Positions 1-13,546 of a stretch of DNA of 64,000 nucleotides are shown here, piece by piece; position 1 is the first letter of the stretch, and each line of letters begins with the position of its first letter. The notes beneath the pieces were generated by a model. It had not been told where the DNA came from. It searched no databases and saw only the letters and a program-made list of their open reading frames with translations. The position numbers and the translations under genes were made by a program. The stretch covers positions 4,859,769 through 4,923,768 of the forward strand of contig CM040440.1 in NCBI GenBank assembly GCA_022749755.1. Reading direction: 5' to 3'. The stretch comes from Azadirachta indica. Taxonomy: Eukaryota > Streptophyta > Magnoliopsida > Sapindales > Meliaceae.

Positions 1-206
1 ACATTTTTTTATCTTCATTCTTCAACCCTTTTGACCTCCCCTCCCCTCCCCTCCCCTCCCTGCCCTCCGTCAGCCTTCCTTCGTACGCACAACATCACAA
101 ACAATCCTTCCCTAATCCATTTCTCAGATACTACTACTAATACTACTACTACTCTACCAATTAATAATCGTTCATTGTTTGGAGCTACAAGAACCCAGAA
201 AATAAA
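1..206 (+). promoter_or_regulatory. Promoter-proximal region and 5' UTR of the LWD gene
   Basis: This stretch holds a pyrimidine-rich tract at about 35-62 made of repeated CTCCC units, followed by a short TAC trinucleotide run at about 128-152. CT-rich tracts just upstream of the start are common in plant leaders. No clear TATA box is visible before the window edge, so the transcription start cannot be placed. Confidence 0.45.
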
Positions 207-1253
207 TTGAAGATGGGTGCAAGTAGTGACCCGAACCTTGACGGGTCGGACGAGCAGCAGAAAAGATCCGAGATCTACACCTACGACTCTCCGTGGCACA
301 TCTACGCCATGAACTGGAGCGTCCGTCGCGACAAGAAGTATCGCCTCGCCATTGCTAGCCTCCTCGAGCAATACCCTAACCGTGTCGAAATTGTCCAGCT
401 TGATGATTCCACGGGTGAGATCCGGGCCGACCCTAAGCTTTCATTTGAGCACCCCTACCCTCCCACCAAGACCATTTTTATTCCCGACAAGGAGTGTCAA
501 AAGCCCGACCTTCTTGCTACTTCCAGTGACTTCCTCCGCGTCTGGCGGATTTCCGATGAGGACCGCCGTGTGGAGCTCAAGAGCCTGTTGAATGGGAATA
601 AGAACAGTGAGTATTGCGGGCCGTTGACCTCTTTTGACTGGAACGAAGCTGAGCCGAAGCGAATCGGGACGTCGAGCATAGACACCACCTGTACCATTTG
701 GGACATCGAAAGAGAAACCGTCGACACTCAGCTCATCGCGCACGACAAAGAGGTTTACGACATTGCCTGGGGAGGAGTTGGCGTTTTCGCTTCCGTCTCT
801 GCGGACGGCTCCGTTAGGGTTTTCGATTTGCGTGACAAGGAGCACTCGACGATTATTTACGAGAGTTCCGAACCCGATACACCCTTAGTTCGGTTGGGTT
901 GGAACAAGCAGGACCCGAGATACATGGCGACGATAATAATGGACAGCGCCAAGGTGGTGGTGCTGGACATTCGCTTCCCAACGCTTCCAGTGGTGGAGCT
1001 GCAGAGGCACCAGGCAAGTGTGAACGCCATTGCGTGGGCGCCGCATAGTTCTTGTCATATATGCACGGCTGGGGATGACTCTCAGGCGTTAATCTGGGAC
1101 TTATCGTCCATGGGACAGCCGGTGGAGGGCGGGTTGGATCCAATTCTGGCCTACACGGCAGGGGCAGAGATAGAGCAGCTGCAGTGGTCCTCCTCCCAGC
1201 CTGATTGGGTTGCCATTGCATTCTCCACCAAGCTTCAGATTCTCAGGGTATGA
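207..1253 (+). CDS. LWD1: WD40 repeat protein, LIGHT-REGULATED WD1/LWD2 type (AN11/TTG1 family)
   Basis: This is an intronless gene of 348 residues that I recognise as the LWD1/LWD2 (AtAN11) clade; the Arabidopsis proteins are about 346 residues. It opens with [20 protein letters not shown], a near match to Arabidopsis LWD. WD40-type blade ends are visible ([33 protein letters not shown]) and the C-terminus is the conserved [10 protein letters not shown]. In Arabidopsis, LWD1 and LWD2 are nuclear clock regulators of photoperiodic flowering that act with TCP factors at the CCA1 promoter; related AN11/TTG1 proteins are scaffolds for bHLH-MYB complexes. The ATG at 207 is the conserved start. Base composition is much more GC-rich than the flanks. 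LWD1 and LWD2 cannot be told apart without a tree. The next photosynthetic gene, GAPA, lies about 8.6 kb away on the same strand, as in Arabidopsis. Confidence 0.93.
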   Translation: MKMGASSDPNLDGSDEQQKRSEIYTYDSPWHIYAMNWSVRRDKKYRLAIASLLEQYPNRVEIVQLDDSTGEIRADPKLSFEHPYPPTKTIFIPDKECQKPDLLATSSDFLRVWRISDEDRRVELKSLLNGNKNSEYCGPLTSFDWNEAEPKRIGTSSIDTTCTIWDIERETVDTQLIAHDKEVYDIAWGGVGVFASVSADGSVRVFDLRDKEHSTIIYESSEPDTPLVRLGWNKQDPRYMATIIMDSAKVVVLDIRFPTLPVVELQRHQASVNAIAWAPHSSCHICTAGDDSQALIWDLSSMGQPVEGGLDPILAYTAGAEIEQLQWSSSQPDWVAIAFSTKLQILRV

Positions 1254-3940
1254 CCATGTTGACTACCTCACGTCACATAGAAACTCTATGTTGTTGGAAC
1301 AATCATGTAACAGCTGCTGCTACTGATTGTTGTTGATTAGTTAAGAGTCGAAGACTCAATGATCAGTATAATTGATCTATTTTGCCTGCATAATATGTCT
1401 ATTTCTAGTTTTACTTGGAATCTTTTCTTATTTGATATGCAGTATGTGAGAAACTAAACCTCGCTGTAAGAAGTCAATTGCTTATGCAGCTTTGGAGCTT
1501 TCAATGAAGAGATTCTAAATTTCAAGAATTGTGTATATTTCTGATAAAAAAGGAAGTTATAAAAAGATGATTGTGTATAAGAATTTAGGAATATGGCAAT
1601 ATTGTGTTAGTTCTAATCTTTTGTTTGTAATAGTAGTGGAGGTGATTGGTTTGGCTGGGATCAGTGACAAAGAAGAACTTAGTTCTGAAGTGGCCAACTT
1701 TTTCTTTATGAAAAAGGAAAATGAAAACAACGATATTAAGTTGATACTAGAAATACCATCAGTTGGACGGTAGATGTTTCAAATCATTTTCCAGTTAAAA
1801 TTACTGACGGTAGCCTTATGTCCACGCAAGGATAAGTTAACGGCTGAGAAAGCAGGATTAGGTTTGGTTGCATAGGCTTGCTTTAATTTACAGTATAGAT
1901 CTATTGCTCCCTTTGTTTTCTACGGTTACAAGTACTGGGAAATTTTAATGCATGTATTATTTAGAGAGTGCTAGTTTATACATCCTAACGGTGTCATTCT
2001 GGAGGTCTGCCTTATTTTTTGTGGGGGAAACTTGATTGTGATACTATAAACAACTTGTGCTACTTCCTGCCTCTAATTTAATTGTGTGGAATGTCTTTGG
2101 TGGGGCTATTTGTAGAATTTGTTGGTGAAGGTTGATTTTAAAGCATTAATATTTAGCTGTAAGTATGTATTCAGTTGGCTAATTGACTTTACGGTGTAGC
2201 TTCTTGTAGTGAGCAAAGATCAAATTTTCAACTTTGATTCCTGGTTTGGTATTATGAATATCTTGATTTGCTTGGACCAAGATTGCTTCCTTCCCACTTT
2301 CTGTAGGCGGCAAGGGCACAAGGATTAAGTATGGGTTGTGCTTGGAACTGGATGTGAAATTTGATGACATTAAAAAGCCTGTGCTTGGAACTGGATAAGA
2401 ATTTTGATGACATTAAAAGCCTCTTATATTTTATCACAGTGGTTTACTGCTTATAGGCTCTTGCAATTCCATACACCCAATGGCAGGCAAGAACACATGT
2501 TCATTGTCAAGTTTTAACTAATTCATATGATGACTTAGAAAACCGAGAAATTTGAAATATGGAAAGAAATAGATAGCTGCACTATTGCTGATGACACTAT
2601 TTATGATGCATTTGAGGAGACATACCCTTTTGGACTTAGCAACATTTCTTTAAATGATCTTCTTGAAGGACTGTGTGGTGTACTATTCTATTTTTTTTTT
2701 TTTTTTTTTGGAAAGAAGGACTCATTCTTGCATAATTGTTTTCATGAATTTTTCTTTTCTTCTTTCCCTTTTCTTTGATTGCTCCTAACGATGCATGTTA
2801 TGTTACTATAAGAATGATATGAACTGATATAATATTTTTTCAGATTGATTATACCAGTGATTATGCCTTATGAATTTTCTTGAATCATTATTAAGGTTTT
2901 GATTTGTTGTCTTCTGGTCTCTAGATGTAAGTTAGAAGCAAGTCTATCCTGAGGAAGTAAAAAATTCTGGAAATCCTGAAATTGATTAATCTGTTTGGAC
3001 CTTGGTCACACAAGCTTCTTACTAAAATCTTTTGTCATAATCTGATCTAGATACTGTTGAATTTATTTACACTTTTGTGGATTATTCCAAGTCTGGATAT
3101 GTTCACCATTTGATAGCTTGATGTTGAAAATTGTCCTTGAAGTTACAATTCTAATAGTATAATGTTGGCAGCAATGGGAATGTTCTAATTCGGACTTCAA
3201 TTTTTAGTCCTTTGCTGCACAATATATAAACTTCTAAAGCCATTATATTTGGGTTTACCTCTATTCATGCTGAAAGATAAGAAGCTTGAGCATTGAGCAC
3301 ACATACCTACCTAACTACCAACCTTCGGGGATCAAACTAGGAGTGACAAAAGCCAACGGACATGGCTTTAGTTTCTTTTATTAAAATTTGACATTAGCTT
3401 GCTTTTGTGTTAAAAAGCACCCAATAGATTGATAGAAGTATGGAATGTGGGGGTGCAGTAACGCTTTCAATTATAGATCAAGGCTTTATGTTCAGTTACT
3501 GTGTATACAATTGAGATGCCTGCCCCCAACCGTTAATTTAGTTTTTTTAATTTTTTTAATCCTTAGAAATTACTCGATTGAGAATTACTATCACATCCCA
3601 AAACCTTTCTAGTCATATAAGAATCCTTGACCACCACTTTGTAAATCATGCCAAATGAACGGTGCGCAGGCAAATTATATGATGTTGAAGGAGAATCTAT
3701 CATAAGATATAAGACTAATCTAGACAGTCATGATCCCATTTTCTTTGAATTTTAATTTCATTGAGTTGAAGAAAAGGAGGAACAAAAACTCATACAGAGT
3801 ACAAAGGGGCTAGCTCAATCCTTCTCTTCAAAAAATAATGCTTAAAAGAAAAAAAATTAAAAAATAAAAAAGTATCGCTGCTGAAAATGAATTATCCCTT
3901 CCCGTATCACGGGGTTGAAATAGCTAAAGCGGTGCAGAGG
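1254..3940. other. Intergenic: LWD 3' UTR and downstream spacer
   Basis: I see no supportable gene here. The first few hundred bases are probably LWD 3' UTR, and the last 150 or so are 3' UTR of the minus-strand HIPP gene. Near 2335-2425 there is an imperfect tandem duplication of about 46 bp, each copy carrying TGCTTGGAACTGGAT and TTTGATGACATTAAAA. A T-run of about 19 lies at 2692-2710. The short ORFs have no recognisable domain. Confidence 0.6.
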
Positions 3941-4997
3941 TCACATCACTGAGCATCCTACAGTGTTCTCATCGCTGAAATAATCTCCAACCCTTGTCAC
4001 CGGTGCGTGAAATAGTGGCTGAAAAACTGGCCTTTCATGGCAGTAGTATGGCTGGCCGTAACATGTTGGAGGAAGAGGATGAGTTGCATATGAAGGTATT
4101 GTGTAATAGGGCACAGTGATCGGGTATGGTTCAACCATGTAGTAGTACTGAGTCTGAGTCTTCATGTTGCCGGCTTCAAGTACCGTGCTCGGATACATGT
4201 TGAAATTAATTTCTGGCTGTTGGGGAACTGGATTTTTGTAATTTATTTCTGGTTGAGGAGGAACAGGATTTTCATTCTTAATTACTTCAGGGATGGAGGT
4301 ATTAACAGCGCTTTCCTTAGCTTTCTCTTGTTTGATGGCAGCTTCGTCTGCACTTCCCTCCCCGCTAGTTTTGCTCTCTTTATTCTTGTCAGCTGTACTG
4401 GAGCAGGAATCTGAGGATTTAGGGTTCTCAGACTCGGGTTTTGGTTTTTGTTTTTGTTTTTCTATTTCGTTTGATATGGGCATGTCTACTTCTCTCATTT
4501 CTTTGGCAGCAATTTGATTCCCGCTGTCCAAGAGTTCAGCTTGTTTTCCAGCTTTCTGTAGCCTCTTAATCAAAATCTTGGGATCGACATTTCCAATGAC
4601 TGTCACTTTGGGTTGCGAAGGATCAATTTCTGTCTTCAAAACTCCTGTTCATAAAATAGTTCCCAGGTAAATTTAATTAGCAACGGACCAAAAGGATCAA
4701 AGCTAGCTCTATCTTAATTTGTGAAGCAACGAACGAGAGAAACCGATGGAAGCCCCGGCTTTATTTATTTTCGTTATTAATTACCTTCAACGCCCCGCAT
4801 AGCCTTCTTAACTTTCCTCTTGCAGCCATCACAGCAGTTGACAGTAACCCTCAGTTCAATCTTCTGCAACAAGTACACCAATGCAACTTAAGTACCAAAA
4901 AAAAAAAAAAAAAAAAAAAAAAAAGAAAGAAGAAAGGAAATAAAGAAAACTTTGAGGATTTTGTTGCCACCTTTATGTCAACTTCCTTGGCCGCCAT
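3941..4997 (-). CDS. Heavy-metal-associated isoprenylated plant protein (HIPP), 3 exons
   Basis: Predicted exons on the minus strand are 4971-4997, 4785-4863 and 3941-4644, all with GT-AG borders, giving 269 residues. An HMA domain covers roughly residues 8-75. It carries the metal-binding CxxC as NCCDGC (Cys20 and Cys23) and ends in the usual VTVIGNVDPKILIKRLQKAG strand and helix. The middle (about 80-160) is Lys/Glu/Ser/Pro-rich and low complexity. The C-terminal third is rich in Tyr and Pro, and the protein ends in CSVM, a CaaX box for farnesylation. HMA plus CaaX defines the HIPP family, which are metallochaperone-like proteins linked to metal homeostasis and stress and held at membranes or in the nucleus. 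Intron 1 contains a run of about 27 A on the plus strand. The start is supported by the first exon MAAKEVDIK running in phase into the HMA strand and by a TATA box 144 bp upstream. Which numbered HIPP this is cannot be decided. Confidence 0.92.
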
Positions 4998-5140
4998 GTT
5001 TTCGCTCTTAGCTGCTGCTGGGTATGACAGACAGAAGTCAAAGGGCTAGAAAGAAGAACTCGATTAAGGAGCAGAAGAAGAAGGAAGAGAATAGAAAAGA
5101 AAAGGTGATTTTGGCGATAACTCGTAGGACCATTTGAAGG

Positions 5141-5148
5141 TATTTATA
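5141..5148 (-). promoter_or_regulatory. TATA box of the HIPP gene
   Basis: TATAAATA reads on the minus strand 144 bp upstream of the HIPP ATG, in a suitable place for a leader of about 110 bases. It is inferred from position and consensus only. Confidence 0.55.
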
Positions 5149-6124
5149 TGCGTAAGAAATTAGTGTTAGGATACCATGGCATAGGGGGTCAAACAGAGAG
5201 TGGAATTTGTTTTTCTTAATTAATAGCCTTTGCTTTTTTGTTTAATAATAAACGTTGTTCCAACGCAAAAGCAAATAAAAATAAATAAATAAATAAACAA
5301 ATAAATAAAGACAGCTTTCTCTGCAAGCAAAAATATGGAACCTCTCATCTCAAGCCGTAGTTTGAACGTTCAAACATGCTTTCCTGCGCTTGCTGTTGAA
5401 TAACACCTCATATAACTTTCAAGTATACTACTGTTGTACTTTTAAAGTACGTATCATTAACATTTTCGACTTTCAACTTTCAACTTGCTTGTTCATTAAC
5501 AGAAACTTCAATTTGGTCTAAGGCTAACATATTACATATCAGTACTCAAGAGATAACTTCCCAAGTGGAGGAAACAGACAAAGAGATGTAGATGGTAGTT
5601 AAATTAATAAGAATATAATAAAAATATACACATTGAAGGATCTTAATTAATCTGCATAGTAAATAAAATTAAGATATGTATTTTAGCATTAAAGAAAAGA
5701 AAAGAAAAGAAAAGATACTAATGGAATAATATTTGTTTGATAGAATAAAACAACAAAGCGTGCATGCAATCTTCCAAGGGAATTTAATTTAATTTAATTT
5801 AATTTAATTTTCTCCAGCTAGCTAGTGAACTAACAGAGCCAGAGGTAGCTTATCTCCTACTGTTAGCTACATATATTCCTGCGGTGGCTTTGTAATGACA
5901 CAACCAGGACCCCATAATCATTTTTATATGATTTAATTAACTTTACTAATGATATTTGTGTATTGTAATGGGAATGAGAACCGTCTACGTGGATTCATTT
6001 GCATGATAAAATGAATATTTAAAAGGTAAGAGATGCAGTCCAAGAAGCTAAGCTGTCCCCTTCCCTTCCTTTCAACCCCCAGCGGTGGATAAAATAATGG
6101 GAAAAACCTCAAGATTTAAAGCCA

Positions 6125-6157
<33 letters not shown>

Positions 6158-6722
6158 TATTATAATATTGAAGGTGAGGTGCAGTATGATATATATAGTT
6201 ATATCAGCGTTACAAAGACATCAAATCAAATCAAAATAGAAGGGTGCGTGGAAATGAGATTAATTGGTACGATGTATATCGATCGAAAATCAACAACCAA
6301 CAAATTAAATTATATTGATATTGTTCGATTTGTCATCTGGGGTAGCATTTATGTGCTTCACACACCTAGCTAACTCTTCCTCTTTTGAAAATTAATTAAG
6401 ATACTCTTTCGCTTTTTCAACTCTCTTCTTCTACGTAGGTTGTTTAAGTTTCTTTAATTAGAATATTCTTTATTTATATAATATAATATAATGCATGGTT
6501 GCAGCTCGCCTTCCCCAGTTCTCCTTAAAAAAAATTAATATTAATTAGCTTTAGATAATTAACTGGCTTAAACCTATCCACAGGGTTTGACATACCGCAT
6601 GCAAAAATATCTTTCACTAATCTTCTGGTCAAATGGGCATCTTTTACCTACTTCAATCTCGCTATTCTTTATATATTTAATTAATTTCTTCAAATAGGCT
6701 GCATAGGATATGTTTGAAACTA

Positions 6723-6758
<36 letters not shown>

Positions 6759-8394
6759 TACTTTCAATTCATTTTACTACAAGAAGTACCTCAATGGTAA
6801 GATGTTTGCCGAGAGAAATCAAACATCCGTATAAATAAAATGTTCTCGTTTATTTTTGGGATACAATATATTTTATTATAATGCATGTTGCATCATCTGA
6901 CGCAACCCATCAAATTTAAATGTACTTTCTTTTGTTGGCTCTATATTCAAAATCTAATTCTTCTTTAAATTAAAGCATGGAGCACATTGAATTGAATTTC
7001 TATGATGGCTTTAACAACCTGTTATTTATCATTTTTGATTCTATTATAACCAATTAATAATTATGATATTTTATTAAAAAAATATTATTATTATTCAATT
7101 GTGAAAAGAAAGTTATTACAAGAATTAATAAAGAGAGTATCCCGTACATTATTTTTTTTATTCAACAAAATTTTCACATGATAAAGTTCAAAATCATTGA
7201 CAGCTTTTAATTTTTAAAATAAACAATTCAATATATTGTAATAAATTGTTATTATAATAATAAAAAAAGTGAAAAAACAATTTAAATGAATCTAATTAAG
7301 AAATGTATTTTTATTTAATTTCTATCATATAATTAATTTGAGAGTAGTTTGTAGCATGTATGCTGCTACACAACTCAAAAGATATGACCAACCAAAAAGA
7401 GTTGATTCCATGTATAACATATTCTTAGCATATTCTTGGAATTGAAATCCTATAATTTCTAGTTCACAATATCTATATATAACATATTTAAGTGTATATA
7501 TATACATATATATATATATAGAGAGAGAGAGAGTTATGAAAAATTATACCATAAGTAAATATTTATTAAAAATTTTTTAAAATTAAATAAAAATATGATA
7601 ATTTTGAATATATTATTGAACAAAAATTATATTTACTCTTTATTAATTAAATGTCATAGCAGCCAGTGCTTGTATAAAATTATTATCATATTTTTTTTTT
7701 TATTTATTTATGAATATCCTTATTTTTAAAATATATATAAAATTTCAGCAATTAATTCAAAATTAAATGAATTTGGAATTTTAAAAAGTGAAAACATCCC
7801 CACTTAATAATACTTAGTTTATATAAATATAAATGTAAAAAGGAAAGAATAATCACATCGCATCGATGATGTGTAGAAAATCGTCGCCGAGTGCAAAGAA
7901 AAGAGTGGCTCTAAATAATTATGGAAGTGGTGGTGAATTAAGGAGGAGGATAACAAAGCCAAAAGGTAGCTCATGATAAAAATAAAGCAAAGCCAAATGA
8001 AGAGAGGCCATCCATTCAACTGTACTCCCTCCCACCTCATAAATACACTTCCTAAAATTTTCCCACTTGGCTATTTTGTTTATGTGATTGGTAAACATTT
8101 GTCTATCATTTTTGTTCTAAGATTCTTATGCACTACTGTGATGAATTTCACTTATTTATTTCTTAAAAAAATTAGTTTATATATATATACATATATTTCA
8201 CTTATTTTTTCTTAAAAAATTAGTTTACATATATATATATATATATATAATTAGTCATCATTTTTATTAATATTCTTTTGTCCTTTTTAAACTTTTGAAA
8301 TCCATTGGACATTTAACTTAAAATCTTACTATGTTAATTTTTAGAACCAAGTCTAAGGGTGAAAAATAAAATGTTATCATACATACAGGTAATA
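5149..8394. other. AT-rich intergenic region with microsatellites
   Basis: No gene is supportable. Simple repeats dominate: an AAAAG run near 5694-5714, six AATTT units at 5781-5810, (AT)n tracts at about 6131-6155 and 6726-6754, a TA/GA tract at about 7496-7533, and (TA)n at about 8229-8249. An imperfect duplication of about 57 bp lies at 8140-8235; both copies contain TTTCACTTATTT followed by CTTAAAAAA and TTAGTTTA. The ORFs here of 60-80 codons are low complexity and look random. Confidence 0.6.
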
Positions 8395-9302
8395 CAGATC
8401 TTGATAGAGATATCGCTATATACTTTATGAGTTTTTAGGATATAATAGATACTCTCTAAACTTTTAGGATGTGTTATATATCTTTTAACCTTTAAAAAGA
8501 AATAAAGAAATGTCTTATCTAATTTTGAGTTAGTTTACTATTAGTATAAGAAGGTGGAAATAATAACATTTTTATTCTTATCTTTAGAATAATAATGTAA
8601 ATTTTTTTATTTTAATAATTTAATCCCTAATTTTTGTAATATACTATAAGAATGGTGAAAATCGCGGCAAGAATAGAAGCTTACGGGGATGTAAATGAGG
8701 ATGGGTCCCAACTTTAAAAAATAATTTCTAGTCTTTTTTATTAAATTTTTAGAAAAATATTTTATTTGGTAAATGAAAAAAAATGAAATATTATTATATA
8801 ATATATTTTCTTTAAATTAGATATATTATATCAATTAAATTGGTAATTATTGTTAATTATTTTATGAAAGAAATTAAGTGTGAGAAATAAAAAGAATTGA
8901 TTTTTGTTCTATATTTATTTTTTTTTAATTTAAATGAGTCTAATAACATTAAACTATTTGTAGAATTGTTAGTTTAAACCACCATAAAATAATGGGTTTA
9001 GAATTGCAAATTCAAACATTTTTATGAAAGAAAAAGTATCCAATATTTAAGCGATAGTGTAAAAAATAGAGACTAACTTATTAAAATTAAAAAAAAAATA
9101 ATGTTATTTTACATTATTTATCTAAAGTTAAGAGATGAAAATTTTATTATTTCTAACTATCACACTATCGCTCGCTAACCTTAAGAATATGTACTTATAT
9201 TTTAAAAATTTAGGGATATTTAACACAATATAAAAATCTAACAAGTATTCACTATTTTTTTAAAAACTCAAGGGATATGTAACAATATCTCAATCTTGAT
9301 AT
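8395..9302. mobile_element. Fold-back element with long degenerate terminal inverted repeats (about 0.9 kb)
   Basis: The first roughly 220 bases (about 8395-8620) reappear as a diverged reverse complement at about 9075-9302. Shared landmarks include CTTGA...GAGATAT, GAGTTTTTA, GAATACT or GATACT, GAAATAATAA, and a TTTAGA.AATAATGTAAA block. The central part is AT-rich with no coding capacity. This is the architecture of a non-autonomous DNA transposon (long-TIR MITE, possibly Mutator-like). Identity between the arms looks roughly two-thirds by eye, so it is an old copy. Exact ends and the target-site duplication could not be defined. Confidence 0.55.
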
Positions 9303-9886
9303 AATATTAAAAACATGTGAATTTTATTATAACATAACATAAAAGATCAAATATACATAAAAAAAAAAAATTATATGGATCAAATATTGATTTACATATT
9401 TGTAAGTCATGTGGGGCTTCCTTTTGATTTTAAGAGCAAAATAAATAAATGTTTACTAAATATTTGTTGTCACTTAAAAGTTAATGTTTATTATTTGTCC
9501 ATTTATACTTGATAATTAATAATTTTATTAATTTTACATAACCATATTAACGGAAGCGAAGACGGGGGAGGGTAGCCAATTAAGCCAGCATTGAAAACAG
9601 TTGGAGTCTTATGATGATGTAGTAGTAGACTACATTAGTAGTAGCAGAGATTCGAGAGACACTAAAACAAAAGCACAAACCACAACCATACGTTGAATGA
9701 GAGGCTATCCTCATCCATAATCTCATCCTAGTGTAATCCCAAAACCAGCCACCAGTTTCCTCACTTCTTGATTACATTATAACTCTCCAACTTCTGTCGT
9801 AATTTGCTTAGCTAGCCTCGATCCAGTCTTACGTGCCCTCACCTCCTGCTTCTGCTTGCTTGTTTGCTTCTTTCCAGTAAACTATC
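9303..9886 (+). promoter_or_regulatory. GAPA promoter and 5' UTR
   Basis: This region lies directly upstream of the plastid GAPDH gene. A possible TATA element (ATTATAAC) sits at about 9776-9783, roughly 105 bp before the ATG. A GATA-containing stretch occurs near 9705-9735 (reverse strand GGATGAGGATAG), which resembles the I-box/GATA elements of light-regulated promoters. Light control is expected from the family, not proved by these motifs. Confidence 0.4.
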
Positions 9887-11929
<2,043 letters not shown>

Positions 11930-12334
11930 AAGTAATTAAATCGGAACCGGCTGTAATCTTCTGAAATGCTGTTTTTCATTTTTGGTTCCTTCATTTTATT
12001 GTTCTGCTCTTAGAATTTGTATTTTTGTCAAGAATATTGTATAACTACATGGTGGAAACCTTTTCCTTTGCTTGTCATTATGCTACAAAATTCTTACATT
12101 AACGTTCAGATAAAATAAACTTTCAAGGAATCAAGATTTCGAGAAAGAGCCATTGCTGCAGTTTCTCCCCATCAATCAAAACACCTGAATCTTATGAAAT
12201 GTTCAATTACATTCTTCACCAAGTAAAAAACATGTCATATATGTTGTGTTAGTTAACCACTTGAAAAGGCTGACAAATCAACTTAATCCAATGATTCTTT
12301 GAAAAAAACAATAATAAGAGGAGCGAATTTAGAG
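11930..12334. other. GAPA 3' UTR and short spacer
   Basis: This is AT-rich non-coding sequence directly after the GAPA stop, probably its 3' UTR to about 12060. I see nothing else in it. Confidence 0.55.
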
Positions 12335-13015
12335 AGGGTTAATGCCATCTACATCCTTAAGGTTTGGTTAATTAGCTTTATTAATTCTACTAATTTAAAA
12401 AATATACATAAAATTTTCAATTTACTATAAAATAACAATTATACTGTTATCTAATAGTAATTAACTAAAAAATTATTTTTAATTTTTAATTAAAAATAAA
12501 TATTAAAATAATAATAAGTACTATTTGTAACATATTAATAATTAAATATGTATTAATACATTATAAATAAAATATAATAATTATAGGTACTGTATTATAA
12601 TATATTTTATTTATGGACTAATATTTATTTTATTTATTTTCTAAAATCAAATTACTATTGAATTGTTATAACTATATTATAGTACAAAATTTATGATTAT
12701 ATGTAATTATAAGTATTGTACTGCAATATATATTATTTATAAATTAATATTTATTTGTTTATTCTCTAAATTTAATTAATATTGAATTGTTAATATATTA
12801 TAAAATATAAATTTATTTATGGTAGTTATAATATATTAATAAATATTTAATATTATTAATATGTTATCAAATAGTATTTATTGTTATTTTAATATTTATT
12901 TTAATTAAAAATTAAAATAATTTTTTAACTAATTACTATTAAATAAGGGTATAATTATTATTTTATAGTAAATTGAGATTTTTATGAATATTAAGAATTT
13001 ATTTTTAATTTCTTG
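12335..13015. mobile_element. Fold-back element with inverted arms of about 170 bp and an internal tandem repeat
   Basis: The arm at about 12380-12560 is repeated as a close reverse complement at about 12835-13010. Both arms share CAATTTACTATAAAATAA, AATTATAC, TAATAGTAATTA and AATAAATATTAAAATAA, and by eye are more than 80% alike. Between them lie two direct copies of a unit of about 112-125 bp (starting near 12578 and 12703). Each copy contains TAATTATA, GTACTG or GTATTG, TTATTTAT and a TATTGAATTGTTA block. The left outer end begins GGGTTAATGCC at 12338, similar to the termini of the MITE at 23991 (GGGTGAATGCC), but a matching right outer end is not visible. It has no coding capacity, and I infer a non-autonomous Mutator-like element. 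Confidence 0.6.
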
Positions 13016-13546
13016 AGAATAACATGAAAGAGTACAAGCTGATTAAATTCAGTATAATATATATATATAGTAAACGTAAGGGAAGATAGCCTCTGAAAGA
13101 AGACTGCCTCGTAACTATTGTCTTAATTGACAATATAGTAGTTGTAAGGTTACTATGAAAAAAAATGGAAATGGAAATATTAGGGGTTTGCTTGAAATTG
13201 TTTTTATTTTTATTTTTCTGTTTTTCAAATCACAAGGACAACTCCTAAAAAATTAGTAAAAGAATTTTTGTAGATTTAAAAAAAAAGTATAATTCACAAA
13301 CGATTTTTTACTTTTATAAAATATTGACATTAAAAGTTTTTTTTTCCCTTCTTTTTGAAAACTAAAATATTATATTTATCATATAAAAATTTTAAAAACA
13401 TAAAAATTATATGTTTTTATTGAAAAACGTTTTTCAGAAGACACGTGGATTTCATTTCAAGTTTCAACCCAGCCAAAGCACAGTCGCCACTTTAACTTAC
13501 CAATTATCACGAAAGGACTGTCTGGCGTTGGTGACGACAAACTCAA
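13016..13546 (+). promoter_or_regulatory. Upstream region of the tyrosyl-tRNA synthetase gene
   Basis: AT-rich sequence with poly-T and poly-A runs lies before the TyrRS start. No clear TATA box is seen near the gene, which would be normal for a housekeeping gene. Confidence 0.3.

Noticed and set aside
853..1221. 122-codon open frame on the minus strand opposite LWD
   Set aside because: It mirrors the GC-rich coding frame of LWD, is Pro/Ser/Arg-rich and has no domain.
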